DNA of 46,082 bases from an uncultured Mucilaginibacter sp. Its GTDB lineage: Bacteria > Bacteroidota > Bacteroidia > Sphingobacteriales > Sphingobacteriaceae. The translations under genes were made by a program, and so were the position numbers. The stretch spans positions 1 to 46,082 of the forward strand of contig CAISPD010000089.1 of the NCBI GenBank assembly GCA_903887275.1, given 5' to 3'. Positions 16,321 to 25,072 of this stretch are shown piece by piece (the first letter of the stretch is position 1; each line of letters starts with the position of its first letter). Under the pieces are notes generated by a model. That model was not told the origin of the DNA and searched no databases. It saw nothing but the letters and a program-made list of their open reading frames with translations.

Positions 16321-18066
16321 TCAAATATTTTGCTTCTTTAACTGGTCAACAATATACTCTGAAGCACGCATCGAGAGTGCCAGAATGGTCCAGGTGATAT
16401 TCTTATCGGCCTGAGATACAAACTGACCGCCGTCAACACAAAACAAATTCTTCACGTCATGCGCCTGGCTGTATTTGTTCAATGGCGACTTACGCGCATC
16501 ATTACCCATGCGCACTGTACCGGCCTCATGAATAATATTACCGGGATTGTGCAGGCCCCATTTATTATGCTCGCCATCATCATCGCCCCAGGTAATTACC
16601 GCACCCATATTGGTTAGTATTTCCTTAAAGGTCTCTTTCATATGTTTAGCCTGCTTTATTTCGTAATCGGTCCATTGGGTATGGAATCGCAATACCGGGA
16701 TGCCATATTTATCCACAACTTCGGGATCTATCTCGCAATAGCTATCCTCACGTGCAATACCCTCACCACGACCCGCCATACCTATACTCGCCCCAAAAAA
16801 GAAACGGTTATCTTCTTTCAGTGATGCGCCATAACCTCCGGCTTCCTTTTGCTTGCCTTTCACTTTATAACTGCCATTCAGTTTTTCGATACCCCAGTTA
16901 AAACCGTACAAGGGCATATCAAAACCGCCACCGTATTCAATATGATAGCCTCGAGGGAAATCGAGTTTGTCCTTCTTGTTATCCAGCCACCATGGCGTAT
17001 ATACGTGCATACCGCCTACCCCATCCTCGTTATAACGTTTCCGATCAAACAATTGGGGCAATATTCCACCCATATCGGCACCGGTTGAATCGTGCAGGTA
17101 TTTACCTACCGCATTGCTTGAGTTAGCCAGACCGTTAGGGAAACGCTCAGATTTGGAGTTCAATAGCAAACGCGCGCTTTCGCAGGCACTGGCAGCTAAA
17201 ATAACTGTGCGGCCGTAAACCTGGTATTCCTGCATATCGTCTTTGCTTACATAGGATACACCACTAGCCAATCCATCGCGGTTTGTTAAAACTTCACGCG
17301 CCATTGCATTGGTTACCAGGTCGACATTACCTGTAGCCAGGGCAGGTTTTACCAGTACCGAAGATGATGAAAAGTCGCCATAAACTTTACAGCTTCTGCC
17401 GCATTGCGCACAGAAGAAACATGCTTCACGGCTGTTGTTTATTTTTTTTGTCAGGATAGATAAGCGCGACGGTATTACCGGGATATTGATCTTGGCATTA
17501 GAGCGCTTGAGCATGATCTCATGCAAACGTGGTTTCGGGGGAGGCAGGAAATAACCATCAGGATCATTATAGAGCCCCTCGTTGGTGCCAAATACGCCTA
17601 TCAACTGATCTATCTTATCATAATATGGTTTGATATCATCGTAGCCAATTGGCCAGTCGTCGCCCAAACCATCAATACTCCTTCTTTTAAAATCATTCGG
17701 ACCAAAACGAAGCGAGATGCGGCCCCAGTGGTTGGTTCTGCCACCTACCATACGGGCTCGCCACCATTCCCAGTTGCTACCGGGTGCCTGGGTATATGGT
17801 TCGCCATCAATTTCCCAACCCCAGTAACAGCCATCAAAATCGCCGAATGGCCTGAACTTAGTGCTTGCCCCCCGCCTAGGTGAATCCCAGGGATTTTTCA
17901 ATTGTGAAGAGTTCTCGCGCGGGTCAAAGTTTAGTCCGGCTTCAAGCAAACAAACTTTTAAGCCGGCATTGGCCAAAACATAGGCAGCCATACCGCCTCC
18001 GGCACCTGAGCCTACAATAATAGCATCATATTTCTTTGACTGCTTTTTGATCTGGATATCGTCCAT
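16321..18066 (-). CDS. GMC family oxidoreductase (gluconate/sugar dehydrogenase flavoprotein subunit-like)
   Basis: 581 residues. The FAD-binding Rossmann motif 'VGSGAGGGMAAYVLANAG' lies at about 18-35, the GMC signature region 'GGRTNHWGRISLRF' at about 110, and the C-terminal active-site region has 'HEAGTVRMG' and 'DKNITWTILALS'. A cysteine cluster 'CFFCAQCGRSC' sits in the middle, as in related GMC dehydrogenases. It likely oxidises a sugar or polyol at the membrane and hands electrons on through the subunit-3-like partner encoded immediately downstream. No cytochrome c subunit is seen nearby. A -7 element lies at 18114-18121. Confidence 0.92.
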   Translation of the reverse strand: MDDIQIKKQSKKYDAIIVGSGAGGGMAAYVLANAGLKVCLLEAGLNFDPRENSSQLKNPWDSPRRGASTKFRPFGDFDGCYWGWEIDGEPYTQAPGSNWEWWRARMVGGRTNHWGRISLRFGPNDFKRRSIDGLGDDWPIGYDDIKPYYDKIDQLIGVFGTNEGLYNDPDGYFLPPPKPRLHEIMLKRSNAKINIPVIPSRLSILTKKINNSREACFFCAQCGRSCKVYGDFSSSSVLVKPALATGNVDLVTNAMAREVLTNRDGLASGVSYVSKDDMQEYQVYGRTVILAASACESARLLLNSKSERFPNGLANSSNAVGKYLHDSTGADMGGILPQLFDRKRYNEDGVGGMHVYTPWWLDNKKDKLDFPRGYHIEYGGGFDMPLYGFNWGIEKLNGSYKVKGKQKEAGGYGASLKEDNRFFFGASIGMAGRGEGIAREDSYCEIDPEVVDKYGIPVLRFHTQWTDYEIKQAKHMKETFKEILTNMGAVITWGDDDGEHNKWGLHNPGNIIHEAGTVRMGNDARKSPLNKYSQAHDVKNLFCVDGGQFVSQADKNITWTILALSMRASEYIVDQLKKQNI

Positions 18067-18113
18067 AGAGTAAGATAATATGCTTTAAAAAAGGAAATTT
18101 AATGTGGTTAACA

Positions 18114-18121
18114 CAAATCTA
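18114..18121 (-). promoter_or_regulatory. -7 promoter element for the GMC operon
   Basis: The minus strand reads TAGATTTG, matching TAnnTTTG, 47 nt before the GMC start. A TTTT lies 18 nt upstream in place of a -33 TTTG. Confidence 0.5.
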
Positions 18122-18189
18122 CATTTTGATTCGTGTTTTAAAAACCCGGCAGGAATTGTTTTTGTATTTAATTTGTTACCTATGCGGTA

Positions 18190-19110
18190 TCACACCATAC
18201 TGTTTCGCTTAACCAGGTAAGATTTGAGTAAATGGTTATAGCCTTCGTTAATATTTGCATCGATCAGGTCGATATGGTATTGTGCGCATTTCAATTCCAG
18301 CTGGTGCCGGTAATTGTCGAGACCAGATTTGTACACCTCACGGATCTTGCCCGGGTGTACTTTTAGTTCCTCCCCGCTTTCAATATCAATAAAATGATGA
18401 GGGCGGTTATCGAAATCAAAATCCACTTCCTTACCCTTATCATTAACATTAAAAATGATCACCTCGTGCTTGTTGTATTTCAGGTGTTGAATTGCCGCAA
18501 ATAAAGCCTGCAATTTTTCTTCGCTGGCATTATTCTCCAGCATATCACTAAAAATGATGATCATCGAACGCTTGTGTATTTCTTCAGCCAATTGGTGAAG
18601 TACACCGGTAATATTGGTTTTTGTATTGATTTGTGGCTGGCTATAGGCCTTCTCCAGCTCGGCATACTGATGAAAGAGATGTGAAGAAGTAGATCGGGCC
18701 TGACTCAGCCGGTCGATCTTATTCGAAAAAAGACATAAACCAAATGCATCCCTTTGCGATTTAAAAAGGTACATGAGCGAAGCAACCGCATAAATAGAGA
18801 ATTGGAGCTTATTAATGCCTTTGTCCGGAAAATTCATGGATGATGAAGTATCCAGCAACAAATAACAGCGCAGGTTGGTCTCCTCTTCAAATTGCTTCAC
18901 AAACAGTTTGTCGGTTCGGGCATACAACTTCCAGTCGATATTCTTTACCGATTCGCCGTTGTTATACAGACGGTGTTGCGCAAACTCGACCGAAAAGCCA
19001 TGAAAAGGACTTTGGTGTAAACCTGTAATAAACCCCTCTACCACCTGCCGGGCAAGCAGTTCGAGGTTATCCAATTGGCGTATCTGTTGTTCTTCGCGCA
19101 GTAAAGGCAT
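18190..19110 (-). CDS. DUF58 domain-containing protein (vWA-like)
   Basis: 306 residues, no signal peptide or membrane helix. The DUF58 signature 'RLYNNGESVKNIDWKLYAR' occupies about 47-65, followed by 'LFVKQFEEE'. The von Willebrand A-type metal site D87-x-S89-x-S91 ('DTSSSM') comes directly after, with 'IIIFSDML' further on. In other Bacteroidota, DUF58 proteins sit with MoxR ATPases and aerotolerance (Bat) proteins; here no MoxR gene is adjacent. Cytoplasmic role probably in assembling or activating a partner complex. Confidence 0.9.
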   Translation of the reverse strand: MPLLREEQQIRQLDNLELLARQVVEGFITGLHQSPFHGFSVEFAQHRLYNNGESVKNIDWKLYARTDKLFVKQFEEETNLRCYLLLDTSSSMNFPDKGINKLQFSIYAVASLMYLFKSQRDAFGLCLFSNKIDRLSQARSTSSHLFHQYAELEKAYSQPQINTKTNITGVLHQLAEEIHKRSMIIIFSDMLENNASEEKLQALFAAIQHLKYNKHEVIIFNVNDKGKEVDFDFDNRPHHFIDIESGEELKVHPGKIREVYKSGLDNYRHQLELKCAQYHIDLIDANINEGYNHLLKSYLVKRNSMV

Positions 19111-19248
19111 TTTACGAATGTAGCATGTGCGGCACTAGTATGCAAGTAAAGCGAGTAAAAGAAATGCGGAGCGATGAATGCCAAATGTGGACTGTGTCTG
19201 AACCGCTGATTCGTTTGATTGAATTGAATGCGCTGATGTCAAAAAGAC

Positions 19249-19306
19249 AAAGGACTAAATGACAATGGACAAAGGACTGATAGACAAAGCACAAATGACC
19301 AATGAC
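19249..19306. repeat. Degenerate 7-8 bp word repeat, eight units
   Basis: Eight consecutive words, nearly all ending in GAC: AAAGGAC, TAAATGAC, AATGGAC, AAAGGAC, TGATAGAC, AAAGCAC, AAATGAC, CAATGAC. They resemble the TATGGAC/CATTGAC and TAATGAC words at 8311-8345 and 9119-9146. Located between the DUF58 gene start and the trxA terminator, in a gap with no gene (19111-19372). Confidence 0.7.
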
Positions 19307-19315
19307 AGCGCAGCG

Positions 19316-19350
19316 AAAAAAAAAGCCGGTCCTGGAAATCCAGAACCGGC
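19316..19350 (-). terminator. Rho-independent terminator of trxA
   Basis: On the minus strand an 11-bp stem with one mismatch (19350-19340 with 19335-19325; arms GCCGGTTCTGG and CCAGGACCGGC) and a 4-nt loop is followed by nine T (19324-19316). It lies 22 nt after the trxA stop. Confidence 0.85.
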
Positions 19351-19372
19351 TACACTTATGTTGATTGATTGC

Positions 19373-19693
19373 TTATGCTAGTTGTTTGTCCAATTTGCCT
19401 GCAAGTATAGACTTAGGCACTGCACCAATTTGTTTGTCAACTATCTCGCCTTTGTTGAAGTACAATAAAGCAGGGATATTGCGGATACCAAACTTCATTG
19501 AAATGCCTGGGTTATGGTCTACGTTTACTTTGCCTACTACAGCTTTGCCACTGTACTCTTTAGCAATTTCTTCTACAACCGGACCAACCATACGGCAAGG
19601 ACCGCACCATTCTGCCCAAAAGTCAACCAATACTGGTTTATCTGATTTAAGGACCAATTCCTCGAAGTTTGCATCTGTTATTTCTAAAGCCAT
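19373..19693 (-). CDS. trxA: Thioredoxin
   Basis: 106 residues, the standard single-domain thioredoxin. The redox site W29-C30-G-P-C33 lies in 'FWAEWCGPCRM' and the cis-proline in 'IRNIPALLYF'. No signal peptide, so it is cytoplasmic and a plausible reductant for the BCP peroxiredoxin in this window. It has its own promoter (-7 element 19720-19727) and a strong terminator, so it is monocistronic. Confidence 0.97.
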   Translation of the reverse strand: MALEITDANFEELVLKSDKPVLVDFWAEWCGPCRMVGPVVEEIAKEYSGKAVVGKVNVDHNPGISMKFGIRNIPALLYFNKGEIVDKQIGAVPKSILAGKLDKQLA

Positions 19694-19719
19694 GATCTTT
19701 TAATTTTTAATATTTCCTC

Positions 19720-19727
19720 CAAATATA
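19720..19727 (-). promoter_or_regulatory. -7 promoter element for trxA
   Basis: The minus strand reads TATATTTG, an exact TAnnTTTG, 26 nt before the trxA ATG. A TTTG lies 21 nt upstream. Confidence 0.6.
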
Positions 19728-19907
19728 CTGTATTCAAATAGCTTGCCACAAATGCAAGGCTGTCAATGTGACAATGCAATTATGTAACCCTGAAAGCATA
19801 ACTTTAGGGTGACGATAAAAGTATGGTTTATACCAATTAAACCCCAATTTAATTATTAACACGTTGCCTAAGGATGTCAGTTTATTAACAATAAACCCAG
19901 CATTTTG

Positions 19908-20621
19908 TCAGTTTGCTTTTCTGAATTCTTTTGCTTTCAACTTGATATACAAGATAATATCATAATCACTTGCCTTTTTTACCCAGTTTATAGATGGATA
20001 ATATTTATCCATATAGGTTTGCAACGAATCGTCCTTTAAGCCGGTTTCCCGGCCAACCAGGCTTCGGTTAAAGCGGTTTGCTATATAATCGGCCTGTTCA
20101 TCACGCAGCAAAACTTTTTTCAATTTATATTTAGGGTCGCTGTTTCGGGTCAAAACGCTAACTACCCTTAACAGATCGATGCTGAAAAAAGCAAAGGGCA
20201 CATTGGATGGTGGCGCAACAAAGGCGTCTTTTAATTTGGGCGGCTGAAAATTAAATGTTTTGCTGTATTCGGCCCGGCGATCGATAGAATCTTTTTGATG
20301 ATTTCTCCCGGCTTTGATCGTTACTTCTTTCAGGTTGACCGGCGCCGTTTTCAGGCGTAATACCATATATCTTTGCAATGGCGATCTTAATGGAAATACC
20401 AATAGCTTATAGCCAATAGCAAGTACATTGATCGTATCTCCGGCACCTTTAACCTGTATACTGAAATTGCCAGCCGCATCTGTAGCTGTTTGATATCCGG
20501 AATGGGTAAAAAGCCTTGCTGCAACCGGCGTGTTAGTAGAATCGGCAACGATCTTACCGCCGATTACCTGCGCTTTTACTGTACAACAGCAAAATACTAA
20601 AAGAATAAACAACCAGCGCAT
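19908..20621 (-). CDS. Exported protein with carboxypeptidase-regulatory-like N-terminal domain
   Basis: 237 residues from ATG 20621; a TTG two codons earlier also opens the frame. Signal peptide 'MRWLFILLVFCCCTVKAQ'. Residues about 20-90 form a CarboxypepD_reg-like beta-sandwich ('VIGGKIVADSTNTPVAARLF', 'TDAAGNFSIQV', 'VLAIGYKLLVFPL'). The C-terminal roughly 140 residues ('RRAEYSKTFNFQPPKL' onward) are charged and match the pattern of a widespread Bacteroidota group with unknown role. Unlike TonB receptors with this N-domain, there is no plug or barrel. A TATTTTTG motif (20632-20625) abuts the start so closely that, if used, the mRNA would be nearly leaderless. Confidence 0.75.
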   Translation of the reverse strand: MRWLFILLVFCCCTVKAQVIGGKIVADSTNTPVAARLFTHSGYQTATDAAGNFSIQVKGAGDTINVLAIGYKLLVFPLRSPLQRYMVLRLKTAPVNLKEVTIKAGRNHQKDSIDRRAEYSKTFNFQPPKLKDAFVAPPSNVPFAFFSIDLLRVVSVLTRNSDPKYKLKKVLLRDEQADYIANRFNRSLVGRETGLKDDSLQTYMDKYYPSINWVKKASDYDIILYIKLKAKEFRKAN

Positions 20622-20748
20622 ATGCAAAAATAGCTCATTGGTTAATTGAAGGGTAATGGTTTAACAGAATTTAACGCCGAATTCAGGGTATTATTAATTC
20701 TATTATTATACCAGCCATCTATTACAATCCCCAAAAAAAGCAAACTTC

Positions 20749-23700
20749 CTAATTAAGCATTGGCTGCACATGTGTCAGTTGGTGGATCTCGTCCAACAGC
20801 TCGTCGTTAGGATTTACTTTGAAGGTTTTTGAAGGAAGCTCTATCAAAATCGATTCTTCAACATCCTTCACCATAAAACGTAGTGTACAATTTTTTACGG
20901 GGTACTTTTTGTTATTGCTCTCTAATATTTGTTCCAGGCTATCCACCAGGCTGTCGTTGAGAGAATTAAGCTCGAGGCAAACTGTTATGGATTTAGCCAG
21001 TTTATCCCTTACTTCAGTCAATAAGCCAATGGAGCTGATGCGCAGGTCCCAATTGTCCTTTTGTTTAAACTTTTCTTCAATACTTCCTTTTATCTGGAAA
21101 AAATAGCCTTCAACCATCAGGTTGCGGTATTTGATATAATCATCGCCAAACAGGGCAAATTCGTAGGAATCATAATAGTCTTCCAGCACAAAGGTTCCGA
21201 ATGGTTTGCCTGTTTTGGTCATTTTATGCTGCACGTTGGAAGCCAGGCCACCAACGCTTATCTCACCCCTTTTCCGCAAATCGGCAAAAGCAGCCTTGAT
21301 ATCGTCGCCTCCCTCGCCCGACCGTGCCTTTTGCATCACCTTCAGGTCGGACACCGTCGTATTGCAGTAGCGGTTAAGCTCGAGTTTATAATTGTCAAGC
21401 GGATGCCCGGTCAGGTAAATACCGATCACATCTTTCTCGTACTTTAATTTTTCAATGAGCGGAAATTCTTCCGAATCTGGCAGCGGCGGTTCTGGAATAT
21501 AAGAAGCTACTGCACCACCAAATAAAGATACCTGCGAACTGCTCTGAGTATTCTGATAGTCATTGGCGTATTTGATCATACGTTCGATACCATTCAGCAA
21601 GCCATTTTCTGTTTTGGCAAAAAACTGAGCCCGGTTGTATTTAAACTCATCAAAAGCCCCGCTATAAACCAGGTTCTCGTATGATTTTTTATTCACAGAA
21701 CGCACATTTGACCGGCGGGCAAAATCATATATACTTTGATACGGACCGTTAGCTATCCTTTCTTCGATGATGCTCTCTATGGCTTTGTCGCCTACTCCTT
21801 TAACACCTGTCAAACCAAAACGCACCTGCCCTTTGTCGTTCACTGCAAAGGCCATATCCGATTCATTAATATCCGGACCCAGTACCGGCACACCCATGCG
21901 CCGGCATTCCTCCATAAAGAAGGATATCTTTTCAATACTGTTCTGGTTATTTAATACCGCCGCCATATATTCGGCCGGATAGTGAGCTTTCAGATAAGCT
22001 GTCTGGTAGGCAACAAAAGCGTAGCAGGTAGAGTGAGATTTATTGAAAGCATACTGCGCAAAGGCTTTCCAGTCGTTCCAAATCTTGGTTAGTTTATCCT
22101 GAGCATGCCCTTTAGCGGTGGCACCAGCCATAAACTGGGCCTCCATTTTATTCAGTACCTCTATCTGCTTCTTACCCATGGCCTTACGCAAAACGTCGGC
22201 ATCGCCTTTGCTAAAGCCAGCGAGTTTTTGCGATAAAAGCATCACCTGCTCCTGATATACTGTTATACCATAGGTTTCGCCCAGGTATTCCTCCATATCA
22301 GCGAGGTCGAAAGTGATTGGCTCCAGCCCATGTTTACGTTTGATAAAGTTTGGAATGTACTCAATCGGGCCCGGCCGGTAAAGTGCATTCATAGCAATCA
22401 GGTCCTCAAACTTATCCGGTTTTAGCTCGCGCAGGTACATTTGCATACCATCACTTTCAAACTGGAAAGTTCCGTTGGTATCGCCGCGCTGGTATAATTC
22501 AAACGTTTGCTGATCTTCAAGGGATATATAATCAATGTCGATATCAACATTATGATTTTGCTTGATCAGCCGCAACGCGTCTTTGATGATGGTTAGCGTT
22601 TTAAGGCCCAGGAAGTCCATTTTGATAACGCCTGCATCCTCAATAACGCGACCGTCGAATTGCGTCACCAGCAGGTCGGAGTCTTTGGCTGTAGCAACAG
22701 GAACGATATTGGTCAGGTCATCAGGCGCAATGATGATCCCGGCTGCATGCACTCCAGTATTTCGTACCGAGCCCTCCAGCTTTTCAGCTTCGCGGAGTAC
22801 AATACCTTTCAAACCCGGATCGTTATAGATCTCTTTTAACTCCGGCACCTGGTCTATGGCGCCACGCAGGGTTATACCGAGCGTTTCAGGCACCAGTTTC
22901 TTCAATGCGTTAACTTCCGACAGGGGCATATCCAATACCCGGCCAACGTCCTGTATACTGGTACGAGCCGCCATGGAGCCATAGGTAATGATCTGTGCCA
23001 CCTGGTTACGACCATATTTATCTACCACATAATCAATAACCTTTTGCCGGCCGGCATCGTCAAAGTCGGTATCGATATCGGGCATCGATTTACGGTCGGG
23101 ATTTAAGAACCTCTCGAATAGCAGATTATATTTTATCGGATCAATATTGGTGATACCCGTACAATAGGCGACCACCGAACCCGCTGCGGAACCACGACCC
23201 GGGCCGATAAATACCCCCATCTCTCTGCCCGATTTAATAAAATCGGATACAATGAGGAAATAGCCGGCAAACCCCATGGTACGTATAGTGAACAACTCGA
23301 AATCAATACGCTCCTGCACTTCCGGGCTGATATCTTTATAGCGTTCTTTGGCGCCTGTATAGGTTAAATGCTTCAGGTACTCCCACTGATTCATGTTTTC
23401 GGACTCAGGTCCGCTATGGATCTTGAATTCCTGCGGGATAGGAAAATTGGGCAGCATGATATCCCTTTTCAGCTTCAGAACCTCCACTTTATCAACAATC
23501 TCGTTGGTATTATCGAGGGCTTCAGGCAGGTCGTGAAAGAGCTTGCCCATTTCATTCTGCGTTTTAAAATAGAACTGGTCGTTCGGGAAGCCAAAGCGAT
23601 AACCCTTACCACCCTCCTCATCGGTCGCAATCGGCGTACTCTGCATATCACCGGTATTTACACACAATAAAATATCATGCGCATGGCTGTCCTGCTGATC

Positions 23701-24333
23701 AACGTAGTGCGAATCGTTAGAACAAATAACTTTTACCTGGTGCTTTTTAGCAAATTTCAGAAGCGTATTGTTAACTATCTCCTGTTCGGGAATGTTATGC
23801 CTTTGCAACTCGATATAGTAATCGTCACCAAAAAGATCGAGCCACCATTTAAATTCCTTTTCACCTTCGTCATCCCCACTCTTTAATATGGCCTGAGGAA
23901 CTGATGCCCCGATGCAGCAGGTGGTTGCGATCAAACCTTTATGATATTTCAGGATCAATTCTTTATCAATACGCGGCCATTTACTATAAAGCCCCTCTAT
24001 ATAGCCCAGCGAACATAATTTTACCAGGTTACGATACCCTTCGGCATTTTTTGCCAGTAAAAGCTGGTGATACCTGACGTCCTTTTTCTCTTTGGTGAAT
24101 TGCTTTTTATGCCGATCCTCTACTACATAAAATTCGCAACCTACTATCGGCTTTACATTGTGCTTCCCTGCTTCGGCAACGAACTTGAAAACGCCGAACA
24201 TATTACCATGGTCGGTAATGGCAAGCGCCTTCATACCATCAGCCGCAGCCTTTTTATAAAGCTTGGAAATATCTGCCGCCCCGTCTAATAACGAGAACTG
24301 TGTATGTACGTGTAAGTGCGAAAAATCTGGCAT
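20749..24333 (-). CDS. dnaE: DNA polymerase III subunit alpha
   Basis: 1194 residues, DnaE1 type. The PHP domain opens with 'HLHVHTQFSLLDGA' (about 6-19) and 'ITDHGNMFG' (about 39-47). The polymerase catalytic aspartates are in 'PDIDTDFDD' (Asp419 and Asp421) and 'KMDFLGLKTL' (Asp573). Downstream lie the helix-hairpin-helix region ('FGLTGVKGVGDKAI') and an OB-fold toward the C-terminus. It is the main replicative polymerase. The leader has an exact 11-nt complement to the 16S 3' end (24353-24343), rare in this phylum. A -7 element lies at 24387-24380. Confidence 0.98.
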   Translation of the reverse strand: MPDFSHLHVHTQFSLLDGAADISKLYKKAAADGMKALAITDHGNMFGVFKFVAEAGKHNVKPIVGCEFYVVEDRHKKQFTKEKKDVRYHQLLLAKNAEGYRNLVKLCSLGYIEGLYSKWPRIDKELILKYHKGLIATTCCIGASVPQAILKSGDDEGEKEFKWWLDLFGDDYYIELQRHNIPEQEIVNNTLLKFAKKHQVKVICSNDSHYVDQQDSHAHDILLCVNTGDMQSTPIATDEEGGKGYRFGFPNDQFYFKTQNEMGKLFHDLPEALDNTNEIVDKVEVLKLKRDIMLPNFPIPQEFKIHSGPESENMNQWEYLKHLTYTGAKERYKDISPEVQERIDFELFTIRTMGFAGYFLIVSDFIKSGREMGVFIGPGRGSAAGSVVAYCTGITNIDPIKYNLLFERFLNPDRKSMPDIDTDFDDAGRQKVIDYVVDKYGRNQVAQIITYGSMAARTSIQDVGRVLDMPLSEVNALKKLVPETLGITLRGAIDQVPELKEIYNDPGLKGIVLREAEKLEGSVRNTGVHAAGIIIAPDDLTNIVPVATAKDSDLLVTQFDGRVIEDAGVIKMDFLGLKTLTIIKDALRLIKQNHNVDIDIDYISLEDQQTFELYQRGDTNGTFQFESDGMQMYLRELKPDKFEDLIAMNALYRPGPIEYIPNFIKRKHGLEPITFDLADMEEYLGETYGITVYQEQVMLLSQKLAGFSKGDADVLRKAMGKKQIEVLNKMEAQFMAGATAKGHAQDKLTKIWNDWKAFAQYAFNKSHSTCYAFVAYQTAYLKAHYPAEYMAAVLNNQNSIEKISFFMEECRRMGVPVLGPDINESDMAFAVNDKGQVRFGLTGVKGVGDKAIESIIEERIANGPYQSIYDFARRSNVRSVNKKSYENLVYSGAFDEFKYNRAQFFAKTENGLLNGIERMIKYANDYQNTQSSSQVSLFGGAVASYIPEPPLPDSEEFPLIEKLKYEKDVIGIYLTGHPLDNYKLELNRYCNTTVSDLKVMQKARSGEGGDDIKAAFADLRKRGEISVGGLASNVQHKMTKTGKPFGTFVLEDYYDSYEFALFGDDYIKYRNLMVEGYFFQIKGSIEEKFKQKDNWDLRISSIGLLTEVRDKLAKSITVCLELNSLNDSLVDSLEQILESNNKKYPVKNCTLRFMVKDVEESILIELPSKTFKVNPNDELLDEIHQLTHVQPMLN

Positions 24334-24342
24334 AGTTAATCT

Positions 24343-24367
24343 GGATCACCTCCCGATAAATACCGGG
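24343..24367 (-). promoter_or_regulatory. Extended anti-SD complement with adjoining hairpin in the dnaE leader
   Basis: On the minus strand GGAGGTGATCC (24353-24343) is exactly complementary to the conserved 3' end of 16S rRNA. GGAGG lies 15 nt before the ATG. A CCCG/CGGG stem (24367-24364 with 24355-24352) overlaps its upstream edge and could mask part of it. Confidence 0.45.
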
Positions 24368-24379
24368 ACCCCGGGAATA

Positions 24380-24387
24380 CAAATCTA
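24380..24387 (-). promoter_or_regulatory. -7 promoter element for dnaE
   Basis: The minus strand reads TAGATTTG, an exact TAnnTTTG, 46 nt before the dnaE start. No clear -33 element. Confidence 0.5.
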
Positions 24388-24432
24388 CCAAAACAGCTGA
24401 AATTTCTTTAGTACTTTTATGAACACATTACC

Positions 24433-25056
24433 TTGATATTAACATTAGTGAGCCACCGTGAACGATTCCTTGTTTTACTTTTTATAGGGATAGCTGTTGT
24501 GTTATGCTATGCCTGTGGTGACGCTTTACCACCGGGCAACAGAGTTTTTGCAATACAGCCTTTAGGCGAGTTTTCGCCCATACAGGCAGAAAAGCTATTT
24601 GATCAACTCAAACATATCAATACTAAAATCCAACTCAAAAAATCAATTCCTTTGCCTGCATCTACATATTACCCGGGAAGAAACAGATACAGAGCTGATG
24701 GTATCATCAACTATCTCGGAAGGAACGGGAGTACTGATACTGTTTATGTAGGTATCACGAGTAAAGATATTAGCGTTACGAAAGGCAATATTCCCGATTG
24801 GGGTGTTATGGGATTAGGTTTCCAGCCAGGTAACGCTTGTGCAGTATCAACATTCAGGCTAAATAAAGACAATTTATCTGCGCAACTGTATAAAATAATA
24901 TTGCATGAACTTGGTCATACGCAAGGGCTTCCACATTGTAAAAACAAAACCTGTTTGATGAGGGATGCCGAAGGAGGTAATCACCTGGAGGAAGAAACTG
25001 GCTTTTGCGAAACATGCAAGTCATTTCTTAAAAGCAAGGGTTGGAATTTAGAATAA
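24433..25056 (+). CDS. Archaemetzincin-like zinc metalloprotease, exported
   Basis: 207 residues from TTG 24433; GTG 24448 is a second possible start and no in-frame ATG precedes the signal segment. A hydrophobic helix (about 12-27) ends at Cys28, possibly a lipoprotein or anchored form. The active site H158-E-L-G-H162-T-Q-G-L-P-H168-C169 is followed by Cys174, Met176 and a C192-x-x-C195 pair. This is the archaemetzincin (M54) layout: HExxHxxGxxH catalytic zinc plus a four-Cys structural zinc. Known members are mostly cytoplasmic, so the export signal is notable. It shares an operon with the retropepsin-like gene 16 nt downstream. A near -7 element (TACTTTTA) lies at 24412-24419. Confidence 0.85.
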   Translation: MILTLVSHRERFLVLLFIGIAVVLCYACGDALPPGNRVFAIQPLGEFSPIQAEKLFDQLKHINTKIQLKKSIPLPASTYYPGRNRYRADGIINYLGRNGSTDTVYVGITSKDISVTKGNIPDWGVMGLGFQPGNACAVSTFRLNKDNLSAQLYKIILHELGHTQGLPHCKNKTCLMRDAEGGNHLEEETGFCETCKSFLKSKGWNLE

Positions 25057-25072
25057 ACCTTATTATTGCGCC

